From Candidatus Gastranaerophilales bacterium (GTDB lineage Bacteria > Cyanobacteriota > Vampirovibrionia > Gastranaerophilales > Gastranaerophilaceae), in assembly GCA_944325605.1 (NCBI GenBank), contig CALVAX010000006.1:60149-124148 (forward strand): 64,000 nt of DNA, given 5' to 3'. Both the position numbers and the translations under genes were made by a program. The stretch's first letter is position 1. Each line of letters starts with the position of its first letter. This document shows positions 1 to 7,842 of this stretch, one piece after another. The notes under the pieces were generated by a model that saw nothing but the letters and a program-made list of their open reading frames with translations, was not told the origin of the DNA and made no database searches.

Positions 1-322
1 AAATATTGAAGATTTAATTTCCGCGCACATCCTTGCACTTAAATACCTTGAAGCGGGCGGAAAAACAGACTTTTTCAATCTTGGAACAAAATCCGGCAAT
101 ACTGTTAAGGAAGTTTTTGCACTATGTGAAAAAGTTACAGGAAAACAAATTCAGGTAGAAACAAAACCCAGACGAGAAGGTGATCCTGCACAGCTTGTTG
201 CAGATAATACAAAAGCTAGACAAATTTTGAACTGGAAACCGGATAAAACACTTGAAGACAGTATCAAATCAGCATATTTATGGGAAAAGAAGCTTCAGGA
301 AAATCTTAAATCAAATTATTAA
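1..322 (+). CDS. galE: UDP-glucose 4-epimerase, C-terminal part
   Basis: The window opens inside this gene; reading starts at base 2 and ends at the TAA at 320-322, giving about 106 residues. The visible part has the usual GalE tail: a D-L-I-S-A-H-I-L-A-L-K-Y-L helix, a FNLGTKSG segment, the REGDPAQLVAD loop that binds the nucleotide sugar, and a final WKP motif before the last helix. GalE interconverts UDP-glucose and UDP-galactose in the cytoplasm for exopolysaccharide or LPS precursors and for galactose use. The NAD-binding N-terminal half and the start lie outside the window. It converges with the next gene, leaving only five bases between stop codons. Confidence 0.9.
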   Translation, partial: NIEDLISAHILALKYLEAGGKTDFFNLGTKSGNTVKEVFALCEKVTGKQIQVETKPRREGDPAQLVADNTKARQILNWKPDKTLEDSIKSAYLWEKKLQENLKSNY

Positions 323-327
323 TCTCA

Positions 328-1032
328 CTATTTTTTCAGAAGATATTCTTTTCTTTTCGGCTGCGGAAAGCGTTCTATAGCATATCTTAAAGTTGTTCTG
401 GGGATTAAAGAAATATTTTCTGTTAAGAAAATTTCAAGACGTTTTTCGTCTTTTTTACCAGCTTCCCTGAGCATCCAGCCTGATGCCTTCTGAATCAAAT
501 CATGCCTGTGGTAAAGAAAATGTTTGCAAAGTTCAAACGTCAAATCAAGGTTATTATGCTTTATAAAATATAAAGTCGCAACAATGCTAATCCTTTCACT
601 CCAGAGGTTGCCTGAATTTGCAAGCATTCTCAAATCATTCTGACAATGGTAATTAAACGCGTAATCTCCCGCAATATACGGGGCAGAATTATCAACAAGA
701 TCCCAGTTGTTCACTTTATCAGAATTTTTAAGGTAAAAATCATAAATTCTCTTTTTTTCATCAGTATCGCCGTGAGCATATTTGAGGACAGCCGCCAGAA
801 TTGTGCAGGCACGGACTTCATGGTATTTACTGCTCAATAAATCTTCCAAATCGGCAATCGACAGAGTTTCATAATACCTTTTTGCAATTGTGCGGTTCTG
901 CGGATATGTCAGACCTAAAAAAATATCCCCTTCTGCGTATTCACCCTTGCCGGTTTTATAGAACCTCATGTTATTGCGCGCTTTAACGTCGTCTTTTTCA
1001 GACAATATTGCATTTAGAAAATCTTTTTTCAT
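328..1032 (-). CDS. AlkD-like DNA alkylation repair enzyme
   Basis: A 234-residue all-helical protein of the AlkD family, HEAT-like glycosylases that remove alkylated purines. Family landmarks are visible: MRFYKTGKGEYAEGD near the N-terminus, NNWDLVD with the Trp and catalytic-type Asp, an Arg in SERISIVATL matching the third active-site residue, and DLIQKASGWMLREAGKKD followed by PRTTLRYAIERFP. Length is typical. The start ATG at 1030-1032 has no Shine-Dalgarno sequence; a consensus TATAAT ends six bases before it, so the message may be leaderless. The function comes from family knowledge; the start and the residues are read directly. Confidence 0.85.
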   Translation of the reverse strand: MKKDFLNAILSEKDDVKARNNMRFYKTGKGEYAEGDIFLGLTYPQNRTIAKRYYETLSIADLEDLLSSKYHEVRACTILAAVLKYAHGDTDEKKRIYDFYLKNSDKVNNWDLVDNSAPYIAGDYAFNYHCQNDLRMLANSGNLWSERISIVATLYFIKHNNLDLTFELCKHFLYHRHDLIQKASGWMLREAGKKDEKRLEIFLTENISLIPRTTLRYAIERFPQPKRKEYLLKK

Positions 1033-1081
1033 ATAAAAATTATACTATAAGCAATTTTTAAACAAATATTTTACTGAAAAA

Positions 1082-1726
1082 TTATAATCCGCCATGCAAA
1101 CGCGACAAAGGTTCTTTCCACTCCGGCGGAAGATACATCGTATTCGGATTTTGGAAAAATCTTAACGGAGAATTTGGCTCAAATTGATATTCTTCCCGCA
1201 TATGAATAACATTTTTATAAAAAGGTTTAGATTCATTTTTTGCAATCAGTTTTATATTACCGCAGCAATTAGCTTCATCACTTCTTCTCTGCGCTATTTG
1301 GAGAAGCCTTGTGCCAATATCTTTATAATACGGAAGCGCACTATTATGGTACGGGGTACGGGGAGTTGAATAATTTCTCAAAGTATCCACAAATACGTGG
1401 CTTGGATCGGATTTATGCTCAAACCTGTCATAATTAGCAAATTTTTTTATCTTAATTTGCGCCTCTCCTATCAGATTATTAAAATCATCCATAACTTTAT
1501 ATTCTTCCCAATCACAATTTTTGTTTTTAAATACATTTAAAAAAGATTCGCCGCCTTCAGCAAGTCTGACCCTTATTTTGCCGATAAAACCTTCCGCACA
1601 CATACCTATATTTGTATGAGTCAGGGTTTGAACTCCGCAAAAAGACGGATTTCTCTTTTGAAAACCTGTGTTTTGAATATTAAAATTATTTTTCACATAC
1701 GGGTTAAAAGCTAAATTAGTTATCAT
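1082..1726 (-). CDS. hypothetical protein with N-terminal F-x-G motif
   Basis: A 214-residue protein I do not recognise. I start it at the ATG at 1724-1726, because AGGAAGGA at 1736-1743 sits nine bases upstream; an in-frame TTG at 1730-1732 would be only three bases from it. The N-terminus is rich in Asn and aromatic residues and holds NPSFCG at about residues 26-31, the motif shared with other hypotheticals in this window. The middle is charged with short Lys-rich helices, and the C-terminus (PLRFFQNPNTMYLPPEWKEP) is rich in Pro and aromatics. No signal peptide or membrane segment is visible. The role is unknown. Confidence 0.6.
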   Translation of the reverse strand: MITNLAFNPYVKNNFNIQNTGFQKRNPSFCGVQTLTHTNIGMCAEGFIGKIRVRLAEGGESFLNVFKNKNCDWEEYKVMDDFNNLIGEAQIKIKKFANYDRFEHKSDPSHVFVDTLRNYSTPRTPYHNSALPYYKDIGTRLLQIAQRRSDEANCCGNIKLIAKNESKPFYKNVIHMREEYQFEPNSPLRFFQNPNTMYLPPEWKEPLSRLHGGL

Positions 1727-1815
1727 AATCAATTGTCCTTCCTGATTTTTTAAAAATCAACAAATAGAAAAATTGTTATTAAAATAGTAAAATTTAACAT
1801 TCCTTAAAAAACTTA

Positions 1816-1844
1816 TTGAACAGAGTCAGATTTAAGTGTATTAT
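1816..1844 (+). promoter_or_regulatory. sigma-70-type promoter of the SLH gene
   Basis: TTGAAC at 1816-1821 and TATTAT at 1839-1844 are 17 bases apart. Transcription would start near 1851, leaving a leader of about 28 bases before the SLH-protein start. Confidence 0.6.
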
Positions 1845-1878
1845 ATAAGAGGAACAGGTTATTAATAGGAGATAGAGT

Positions 1879-3024
1879 ATGAAAAATATAACGCGTATGA
1901 TGTTATCCACTCTTGCAGTGATAATAGCTGCGGGCTGTGCGTTTGCATTTCCTGACGTAAATGAAAATCACTGGGCAGCAAAACAGATTACAGAGCTGGG
2001 AGAAAGAGGAATTGTTGTAGGTTATCCTGACGGCACTTTTCAACCTGATGAAAATGTTACAAGAGCCGAATTTGCAAGCATGGCAATTAAAGCTCTCGGA
2101 CAGGAAGATATAAGTGTTGCACAACCGGTAAATTTCACGGACATAACACCGGAGTTCTGGGCATATAGCGCTATTCAAAAAGCTCTCTACTTTGAATTAA
2201 TATCCTATAATGCCTCTGACAAAATTTTCAGACCTGAAGATTCTGTATCAAGAGCAGAAGCAATTTCTATGGCGGTTAATGCTCTTACCACACAGGAAAT
2301 CTCAGATGTTAAGGCTCTGGAAGTGCTGAAAGGCTATCAGGACTTAAAATCTACACCTATTGATTTTATTATTCCGGCAGGAAAAGCTGAAATTTTAAAC
2401 ATGCTCGTCACTATGCCTGCAGACAGCCAGAAAAAAATAGAAGCAACAAGACCTGCTACCAGAGCTGAAGTTGCTATGATATTATATAGAATGATTGAAG
2501 AAGCTAGACTCAATCCAAATGCTAAACTTGCAGAAGTTATGAGCAACAAACAAGGTAAAGGTTATATGATTGAAGGCGCTACAGTTCAAGGTTCTATCGG
2601 TACCATCCCCGCAGGAGCCGTTGTACCTGTCAATTTGACTAAAGCCGTAAGCTCCCAGTCAAATACATCCGGAGATCTTTACGAAGCTGTTGCTAACGCA
2701 AACTTTGTCACCCCGGGCGACAATTTTATCCTCATTTATAAAGATTCAAAATTTAAAGGACAGCTTCTTGATGTAAGAAAAGGAAAATGGTTTGTTAGAA
2801 ACGGTGTATTAGTTCTTGATAACAGCCTTGTCGAAACTCCTAAAGGACAAACTGCTCCGTTTAGAGCTTCCGTTGAAATTACAAAAGACAGAAACTGGTT
2901 TATGAAGATAGTAAGAGCACTTCTTAAAGGTGAAAAATTAGATGCCTATCCGGACAACACTGTTGAAATGAAGCTGCTGAAACCTATTAAAATAGATTTA
3001 ACAAATGGTTGGATTATTAAATAA
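1879..3024 (+). CDS. secreted S-layer homology (SLH) domain protein
   Basis: A 381-residue protein with a signal peptide (residues 1-23: basic start, hydrophobic core, AFA-type end). An SLH repeat follows at about 24-70 (FPDVNENHWAAKQI, GYPDGTFQPDENVTRAEF). A second, more divergent repeat lies at about 85-135, with a weak third ending in TRAEVAMILYRMIEEA near 205. The remaining 170 residues form a domain I do not recognise, probably beta-rich. SLH domains bind secondary polymers of peptidoglycan. In Cyanobacteria and other diderms they tether outer-membrane proteins, but this protein is too short to include an OprB-type porin barrel. AGGAG at about 1868 supports the start. A promoter lies upstream and a terminator directly downstream, so it is probably a single-gene unit. 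Confidence 0.8.
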   Translation: MKNITRMMLSTLAVIIAAGCAFAFPDVNENHWAAKQITELGERGIVVGYPDGTFQPDENVTRAEFASMAIKALGQEDISVAQPVNFTDITPEFWAYSAIQKALYFELISYNASDKIFRPEDSVSRAEAISMAVNALTTQEISDVKALEVLKGYQDLKSTPIDFIIPAGKAEILNMLVTMPADSQKKIEATRPATRAEVAMILYRMIEEARLNPNAKLAEVMSNKQGKGYMIEGATVQGSIGTIPAGAVVPVNLTKAVSSQSNTSGDLYEAVANANFVTPGDNFILIYKDSKFKGQLLDVRKGKWFVRNGVLVLDNSLVETPKGQTAPFRASVEITKDRNWFMKIVRALLKGEKLDAYPDNTVEMKLLKPIKIDLTNGWIIK

Positions 3025-3032
3025 AAGCTAAA

Positions 3033-3066
3033 ACAAAGCCTTCTTGAAAATTCAGGAAGGCTTTGT
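3033..3066. terminator. bidirectional intrinsic terminator
   Basis: Perfect 11-bp arms ACAAAGCCTTC and GAAGGCTTTGT flank a 12-base loop, with T-rich sequence on the plus side. It separates the SLH gene from the convergent polymerase gene and overlaps the end of the latter. Confidence 0.75.
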
Positions 3067-4328
3067 TATTTGTTTTTATTTTCAAATTCGCTTCTTGTAA
3101 ACCCTGTCTGAATTATATTTTTTCCAAATTTACTTTCCAGTTTGTCAATACTTTTTGCAAGACGCTCAGATTTTTCATTTTTACCCTTATCAGAAAACAA
3201 AAACATCTGTTCCTCTTCTGTAGACATAAAATCATCCAGTATTACTCCGGAACTTCGATAAATGATATTTGGATTATAAATTTTCTCAAGTAAATCAAAA
3301 ACTATATCTGAAATTTCCCATTCATAACATGTTGCCTGCGGAATAGTAATCTTTTCATAATATACTTTAAATTCAACCTTAGTTCTTAACATCACACCGA
3401 TGCCGCGGCATTTAAGATTAAGTTTCCGGAGTTTTTTGCAGGAATTGTGAATATGATAATTAAGCTGGTTTTTAATAAAATTCAAATCTGAGGTAAAACA
3501 GCCAAAAGCGCTTGTATTTTGTATCGACTTCGGCGGCTTAAATGTATCATCGACACGTGAAACAGTTTCACCGAGAAGTTCATGTTTCATCTCCAACCCC
3601 CTTATCCCGATTTGTTTATCAAGCCAGTGGTCGCTTTTTTGTACAAGTTCATAGGCGGTTAAAATCCCGTTTTGTCTTAATAATTTTGATAAATTTCTGC
3701 CAATTCCCCAAATTTCATCAATTGCAGTAGACTTAAGCAGTGTTTCGACTTTATTTGCACCAACAACAAAAATTCCGCCATTCATACTTTTTGCCTTATC
3801 GGAAGCCAACTTCGCAAGAGATTTTGAGGTGCTGACGCCTATTGAAACAGGTATGTCAACTTTATCCAGAACTTCCTGCCTTATCATTTTTGCAATTTCA
3901 AAATAATTTTTCTTATACAGACGCTCCAGACCAGACAACTCAACAAAAGCTTCATCAATAGAATATTCTTCAACCCTTGGACTGAAAGACTTTAAAATAT
4001 TCATAACTTCTTCTGAAATTTCGCCGTACAAACCGTGAGAAGCCGTAATAAGAATAGCCTTTTCTTTCATATCTTTTGTCATTTTAAATGTCGGAATTCC
4101 CATAGGAATGCCGAGAGCTTTAGCTTCACGTGAACGGGAAATTACACACTCGCCGTGGCCTGATAAAACACAAACCGGCTTGCCTTTAAGTTCCGGATTA
4201 ACCTTCTGTTCGCAGGAAACAAAAAACGAATCACAATCGACAAGAGCAATAACTGATTTATTCACATCAATATTATCTTTTGCTATTTGTAAGATTTCCA
4301 ATTCGTCTTTCATAGAATCATTATACAT
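3066..4328 (-). CDS. umuC: UmuC-type Y-family DNA polymerase
   Basis: A 420-residue translesion polymerase of the UmuC branch. Palm motifs are visible: VDCDSFFVSCE (first catalytic Asp), SRSREAKALGI, and EYSIDEAFVEL (catalytic Asp-Glu). A helix-hairpin-helix segment follows (WGIGRNLSKLLRQNGILTAYEL), then a little-finger domain and the short C-terminal tail (KSIDKLESKFGKNII) typical of UmuC rather than DinB. It would extend primers past damaged bases as part of an SOS response. No umuD lies beside it in this window, so a protease-processed partner, if needed, is elsewhere. The start at 4326-4328 has no clear ribosome site, and an in-frame ATG six codons later is possible. Confidence 0.85.
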   Translation of the reverse strand: MYNDSMKDELEILQIAKDNIDVNKSVIALVDCDSFFVSCEQKVNPELKGKPVCVLSGHGECVISRSREAKALGIPMGIPTFKMTKDMKEKAILITASHGLYGEISEEVMNILKSFSPRVEEYSIDEAFVELSGLERLYKKNYFEIAKMIRQEVLDKVDIPVSIGVSTSKSLAKLASDKAKSMNGGIFVVGANKVETLLKSTAIDEIWGIGRNLSKLLRQNGILTAYELVQKSDHWLDKQIGIRGLEMKHELLGETVSRVDDTFKPPKSIQNTSAFGCFTSDLNFIKNQLNYHIHNSCKKLRKLNLKCRGIGVMLRTKVEFKVYYEKITIPQATCYEWEISDIVFDLLEKIYNPNIIYRSSGVILDDFMSTEEEQMFLFSDKGKNEKSERLAKSIDKLESKFGKNIIQTGFTRSEFENKNK

Positions 4329-4411
4329 AATAAATCGTACTGATATTTATAATTTCCTAGATTCAACTAATTGTTGTCCTCCGGACGGAGATTTGTTAAC
4401 TTTTCATTAAT

Positions 4412-4458
4412 TTCCCCCTCATCGAAATCAAAGATTTCGCTCCTCCCTTAAGGAGAAA
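4412..4458. repeat. double-hairpin palindromic element (same family as the clpB insert)
   Basis: Arms CGAAATC/GATTTCG around AAA are followed by a second C-rich/G-rich hairpin (CTCCC TTAAG GGAG-type). The same layout occurs inside clpB at 19350-19412. Confidence 0.6.
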
Positions 4459-4629
4459 ACAATAATTTTTTAATACAAACCAACGAAATGTTAACAATGT
4501 CCTCCCGCAAGGGGAGAGAAAATTTATTTTACATTACGAACTTAACATCTTAGCGTCTTTTCGTCTTTTATTCCGTAACAAACCCTTCAACCATTCAACC
4601 GTTCAACACCCTTCCCATTACTTTACGCC

Positions 4630-4818
4630 CCATTTTGTCTTTCTCTGTCATCCTGAATTTATTTCAGGATCCCGTTGAGATACTGAGACTATCTTGGATT
4701 ATTCGGGGTGCGGGCGGAGTAACGTCCGACCCGCACCTTACGGGTTCCGCTTTGCTTCACCCTACCGAAAATCCGCAAACTCAGCATGACAAAATAGGGT
4801 GCTCCTTACCGCCTTTAT
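4630..4818. repeat. 189-bp dispersed repeat, family B copy 1
   Basis: Nearly identical in sequence and equal in length to 17573-17761. The core begins CCATTTTGTC and ends with its near-complement at about 4788-4798, so it is bounded by short inverted repeats with TGTCATCCTGA / TCAGCATGACA just inside. There is no transposase; it looks like a non-autonomous miniature element. Confidence 0.75.
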
Positions 4819-4977
4819 TCCGAAACCTCCTAGCGCCTTAGTATCTTTTTCCGAAACAAACCTTTCAACCATTCAACCATTCAACTTTTCAACTTCCTTC
4901 ACTCTTCACTCTTCACTCCTCACTTTTTAGACCCCTCACCCGAATTTCTAAATTCGCTGCGCTCATTAAGAAATTCT

Positions 4978-5055
4978 ACCCTCAGCCATTCGGCATACAG
5001 TCTCACTCGGCTCATTCTTCGCCGGTTCGAACTAGCATCCCAAAGGGAGAGGGGA
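4978..5055. repeat. 78-bp repeat with inverted copy near the window end
   Basis: The stretch from accctcagccat through gaactagcatcc to the following G-rich hairpin is repeated in inverse orientation at 63575-63652 with few differences. It contains GGTTCGAAC-type sequence resembling a tRNA T-loop, but no complete tRNA can be folded. Confidence 0.65.
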
Positions 5056-5407
5056 AATATTTTACGAAACAAACATTTCAACTATTCAACCCTCTTCACA
5101 CCTCACTCTGATAAGAACTTATCGCCTTATCGCCTTGCAGTCTTATCGCCTTTATCAACCCTCCTCATCCTTCACTTTTTGTAATCTCTGATTACCGAAA
5201 CATTTTTGTTGCAGTAAATTAAAATTTAGCACAAACTGCGGACTTTTTTATACTAAAATGGCGTTCTAGTGTAAATTAACAGTTGGAAAAATTACCTTTA
5301 ATTTACAAATCCTTACATTTACAAATCTTTACAAAATCAAAAATGCTGCGGATAAGCCTTCTAAAGATATTGCGCTGGATATTCTCAATGGAAACAGCAA
5401 CAATGTA

Positions 5408-5821
5408 ATGGATAAAGATTATTCAAAAAGAATCCAGAAAAAAGCATTAGGACTTGTTACAACTTTGCAAAAGATAGCGGAAATTGATGAGAATATGCGT
5501 AAGGGCGGTACTTCCGATGAAGATTATTACGACACGATAAAAAAAATTACAGAGTTATACTTCGGAGAAGAAGATACACCGGTAAATATGTCATATTCTG
5601 TTAAGGGCTTAAAACATATCAGAGACACAATTGCCAACGGAATGACAGATGAAGAATTGACTGAATTCTACAAAGAATATGATGAACAATTGAAACAATA
5701 TATCGAAAATATTGACATTATCTACGACGACCAAAAAGAAAAGCATGTTGGTTTGGCTATTTTGGTGTTTATAGTCTTAACCTATTTGTTTGCCGGTGCC
5801 ATATACAACATAGAATTCTGA
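5408..5821 (+). CDS. small tail-anchored membrane protein, hypothetical
   Basis: A 137-residue protein: a charged, helical, probably coiled N-terminal part, then one membrane helix at about 115-133 (GLAILVFIVLTYLFAGAIY) and a very short tail. The topology suggests a tail-anchored protein with a cytoplasmic body. The frame stays open upstream to 5270 and reads like protein (ADKPSKDIALDILNGN before the ATG) but offers no ATG and no good ribosome site. The gene may therefore be 5'-truncated, or it may use a non-ATG start. I do not recognise the family. Confidence 0.55.
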   Translation: MDKDYSKRIQKKALGLVTTLQKIAEIDENMRKGGTSDEDYYDTIKKITELYFGEEDTPVNMSYSVKGLKHIRDTIANGMTDEELTEFYKEYDEQLKQYIENIDIIYDDQKEKHVGLAILVFIVLTYLFAGAIYNIEF

Positions 5822-5895
5822 GTTTAAAACAGTAGTTTCTGCAGATGAAATTTAGGGTTGTTGCGCAAGTATTCCCCAAACAGAATATTATATCG

Positions 5896-5928
5896 ACAAT
5901 GTACTGGACATTAGAGTACATTTATTGT
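5896..5928. promoter_or_regulatory. imperfect dyad upstream of the NFACT gene
   Basis: ACAATGTACT and AGTACATTtATTGT face each other across nine bases, 12 bases before the NFACT start. It may be an operator or a leader hairpin; nothing else supports it. Confidence 0.3.
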
Positions 5929-5939
5929 GAAATATTCTT

Positions 5940-7529
5940 ATGATTACGTTTGACAGCCTGACTTTAAAAGCGTGGATTGAAGAAAACAGAGAATTTCTGA
6001 CCGGCGCAAGAATACAGAAAATTCAACAGCCGACAAGAAAGGATTTTGTGCTTTCCATACGCTCCGGCGGGCAGACTAAAAAACTTTATATTAATATAAA
6101 TCCGCAGTTTCACCACGTTTGTTTTATGTCAAAAGAAAACGAAGAAAAACGGATGATTGAAATTCCGCAAAAACCGCCGATGTTTTGCATGCTGCTTAGG
6201 AAATACCTTGAAAACGCAGTGATTTCGAAAGTTAATCAACCGCCGTATGAGAGGATTTTAGAGTTTTACATTGAAACTTTTAACGAACTTTCCGAAAAAA
6301 ATTACCTCTGCCTTGCAGTCGAATTGATGGGTAAACATTCAAATGTTGTTCTCTACAATGACGACACAAATATAATCCTCGGCTGTGCGCACAATGTCGG
6401 TGCCGAAAAAAGCAGAGAAAGAGAAATGGCAGGAACCCTTCCCTATGTTTATCCGCCCAAACAACTAAAAAATGATATTCTGGCTTATAATGGAGAAATT
6501 GATTATAAAACCATTTCAAAAGATTTTTACTGGTTTTCAACAGCATTTGCGGCTCAGGTTCAGGGCTGCACCATAGAACAGCTTCGGAATTTTGTTTTAT
6601 TAAAAAATCTTTCGCCCTCAATCTCAAAAGATTACAGTGAATTTTCGCTTTTTTCAGAACTTCTGCCAGATGCGGAGATGCAAAAATCTGTTAATAGTAT
6701 GCTGGATAATTACTATACTTTTTATCAGGCAAAAGAAAAGTTCAAAAATCTTAAATCACATCTTTTGACACTTGCCAGCGTTAGGCTTAATAAGCTTGAG
6801 AATTCTATAGAAAAGATGAAAATGCAGCTTCAGGACATTCAAAATTCAGACAAATACCGCCTTTGGGGAGATTTGATAATGGCGAATTTATATAACCTGA
6901 AGGATTTTGTGAGTGAAGTCACGGTTTTTGATTACGAGAACAATTCGGATTTGACGATTACACTTGACCCTGTAAAAACTCTGAAAGAAAACGCAAATAA
7001 ATTTTATAAACTTTACAACAAATCAAAGACAAAAAAATCAAAACTTTCCGAGCTTTGCGAGCAGGCTGCTGCCGAAGCTGCATATTTACATGAAGTTATT
7101 TACACAATAGAAAGTTCAACTGACATTATGAATCTTTTAGAAATATCAGAGGAGCTTGAGCCGGAAAATCATTCAAAAGGAAAATTAAAAAAAGCTGTTG
7201 AGCCGGAAATGCTTACACTCGGTGAATATAAAGTTTACATCGGCAAAAATAACCGCCAAAACGATTATATAGTGTCAAAGCTTGCAAAAGATGAGGATTA
7301 CTGGTTTCACACAAAAGACTGCGCAGGTTCGCATGTATTGTTAAAGTGTTCAAATCCGTCGGATGAGTTGATATTAGAATGTGCAAAACTGGCAAAAAGA
7401 TATTCATCAGGCTCTGAAACCTCTAAAGTCGGGGTTATCTACACAAAGCGGAAGTATTTAAAAAAGCCGCCCGCCGCCAACCCGGGCTATGTAACCTACC
7501 GTAACGAAAAAGAAATCGTCGTAAAGTAA
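5940..7529 (+). CDS. rqcH: NFACT family protein (RqcH / FbpA-like)
   Basis: A 529-residue NFACT protein. The NFACT-N domain occupies about 1-200 (MITFDSLTLKAWIEEN, ARIQKIQQPTRKDFVLSIR, AVELMGKHSNVVLYN). A helical and coiled-coil middle (about 255-400) follows, then the NFACT-R domain (DUF814) to the end, with YWFHTKDCAGSHVLLK and NPGYVTYRNEKEI. In bacteria RqcH binds stalled 50S subunits and drives C-terminal alanine tailing of nascent chains; some members were described as fibronectin-binding. The length is a little short of the Bacillus protein (about 570). No Shine-Dalgarno sequence precedes the ATG. Confidence 0.88.
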   Translation: MITFDSLTLKAWIEENREFLTGARIQKIQQPTRKDFVLSIRSGGQTKKLYININPQFHHVCFMSKENEEKRMIEIPQKPPMFCMLLRKYLENAVISKVNQPPYERILEFYIETFNELSEKNYLCLAVELMGKHSNVVLYNDDTNIILGCAHNVGAEKSREREMAGTLPYVYPPKQLKNDILAYNGEIDYKTISKDFYWFSTAFAAQVQGCTIEQLRNFVLLKNLSPSISKDYSEFSLFSELLPDAEMQKSVNSMLDNYYTFYQAKEKFKNLKSHLLTLASVRLNKLENSIEKMKMQLQDIQNSDKYRLWGDLIMANLYNLKDFVSEVTVFDYENNSDLTITLDPVKTLKENANKFYKLYNKSKTKKSKLSELCEQAAAEAAYLHEVIYTIESSTDIMNLLEISEELEPENHSKGKLKKAVEPEMLTLGEYKVYIGKNNRQNDYIVSKLAKDEDYWFHTKDCAGSHVLLKCSNPSDELILECAKLAKRYSSGSETSKVGVIYTKRKYLKKPPAANPGYVTYRNEKEIVVK

Positions 7530-7842
7530 TTTGTATATAAAAATATTATTGGCATCTTTTAAATAATATGTAAAATCTTCCTTTGCAGCAATGCCTAAGA
7601 TAATATTTAGTAATGTCCTTCTGACAGGGGCACTTGCTTGGTTGCTCGCGTTATGCGGGTCTGCGCGGCAAGGCTCTTCGCCTTGACCGTTCCGCCCTCT
7701 GCTCGCAATCCGCTTTTGGTGGCAAAAGCGGCCGCCGTCCGCGCAGGATAAAATTAATTTATAAAAATTCAAATTTTCGTTTTTTTTTTTATGTTTTTGC
7801 TATGATATAAATAGACGTTTAAAATTAAGTAAGGAAATGGAA
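7530..7842. other. intergenic region with a GC-rich palindromic stretch
   Basis: From about 7600 to 7750 the base composition is far more GC-rich than the surroundings, and several palindromes are present, such as CGCTTTT GGTGGC AAAAGCG. It is likely a REP-like or miniature repeat. The last part, from about 7790, is AT-rich and carries TATGAT/TATAAA promoter-like sequence before aspS. No gene is supported. Confidence 0.6.

Larger units (their letters stand above)
4329..5407. other. gene-free region filled with short dispersed repeats
   Basis: About 1.1 kb with no supportable gene. It holds a palindromic element at 4412-4458, a 189-bp TIR-bounded repeat at 4630-4818, and a long composite repeat at about 4936-5060. 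Between these run low-complexity stretches built from variants of ttcaaccattcaacc and tcactcttcactc. Such runs reappear around 17.4-18.0 kb and, inverted, at 63.4-64 kb. Short translations inside are products of repeats and are not annotated. Confidence 0.8.

Noticed and set aside
4635..4841. Plus-strand frame starting MSFSVILNLFQDP, and its near-identical twin at 17578-17772
   Set aside because: Both lie inside dispersed repeat family B; the peptide is a translation of the repeat and is known as a spurious product in many genomes.
4978..5055. tRNA gene suggested by GGTTCGAAC
   Set aside because: No acceptor, D-arm or anticodon arm can be drawn around it; the stretch is a dispersed repeat.
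7458..7772. 104-residue minus-strand frame
   Set aside because: It spans the GC-rich palindromic stretch and the end of the NFACT gene; composition and position point to a repeat, not a gene.
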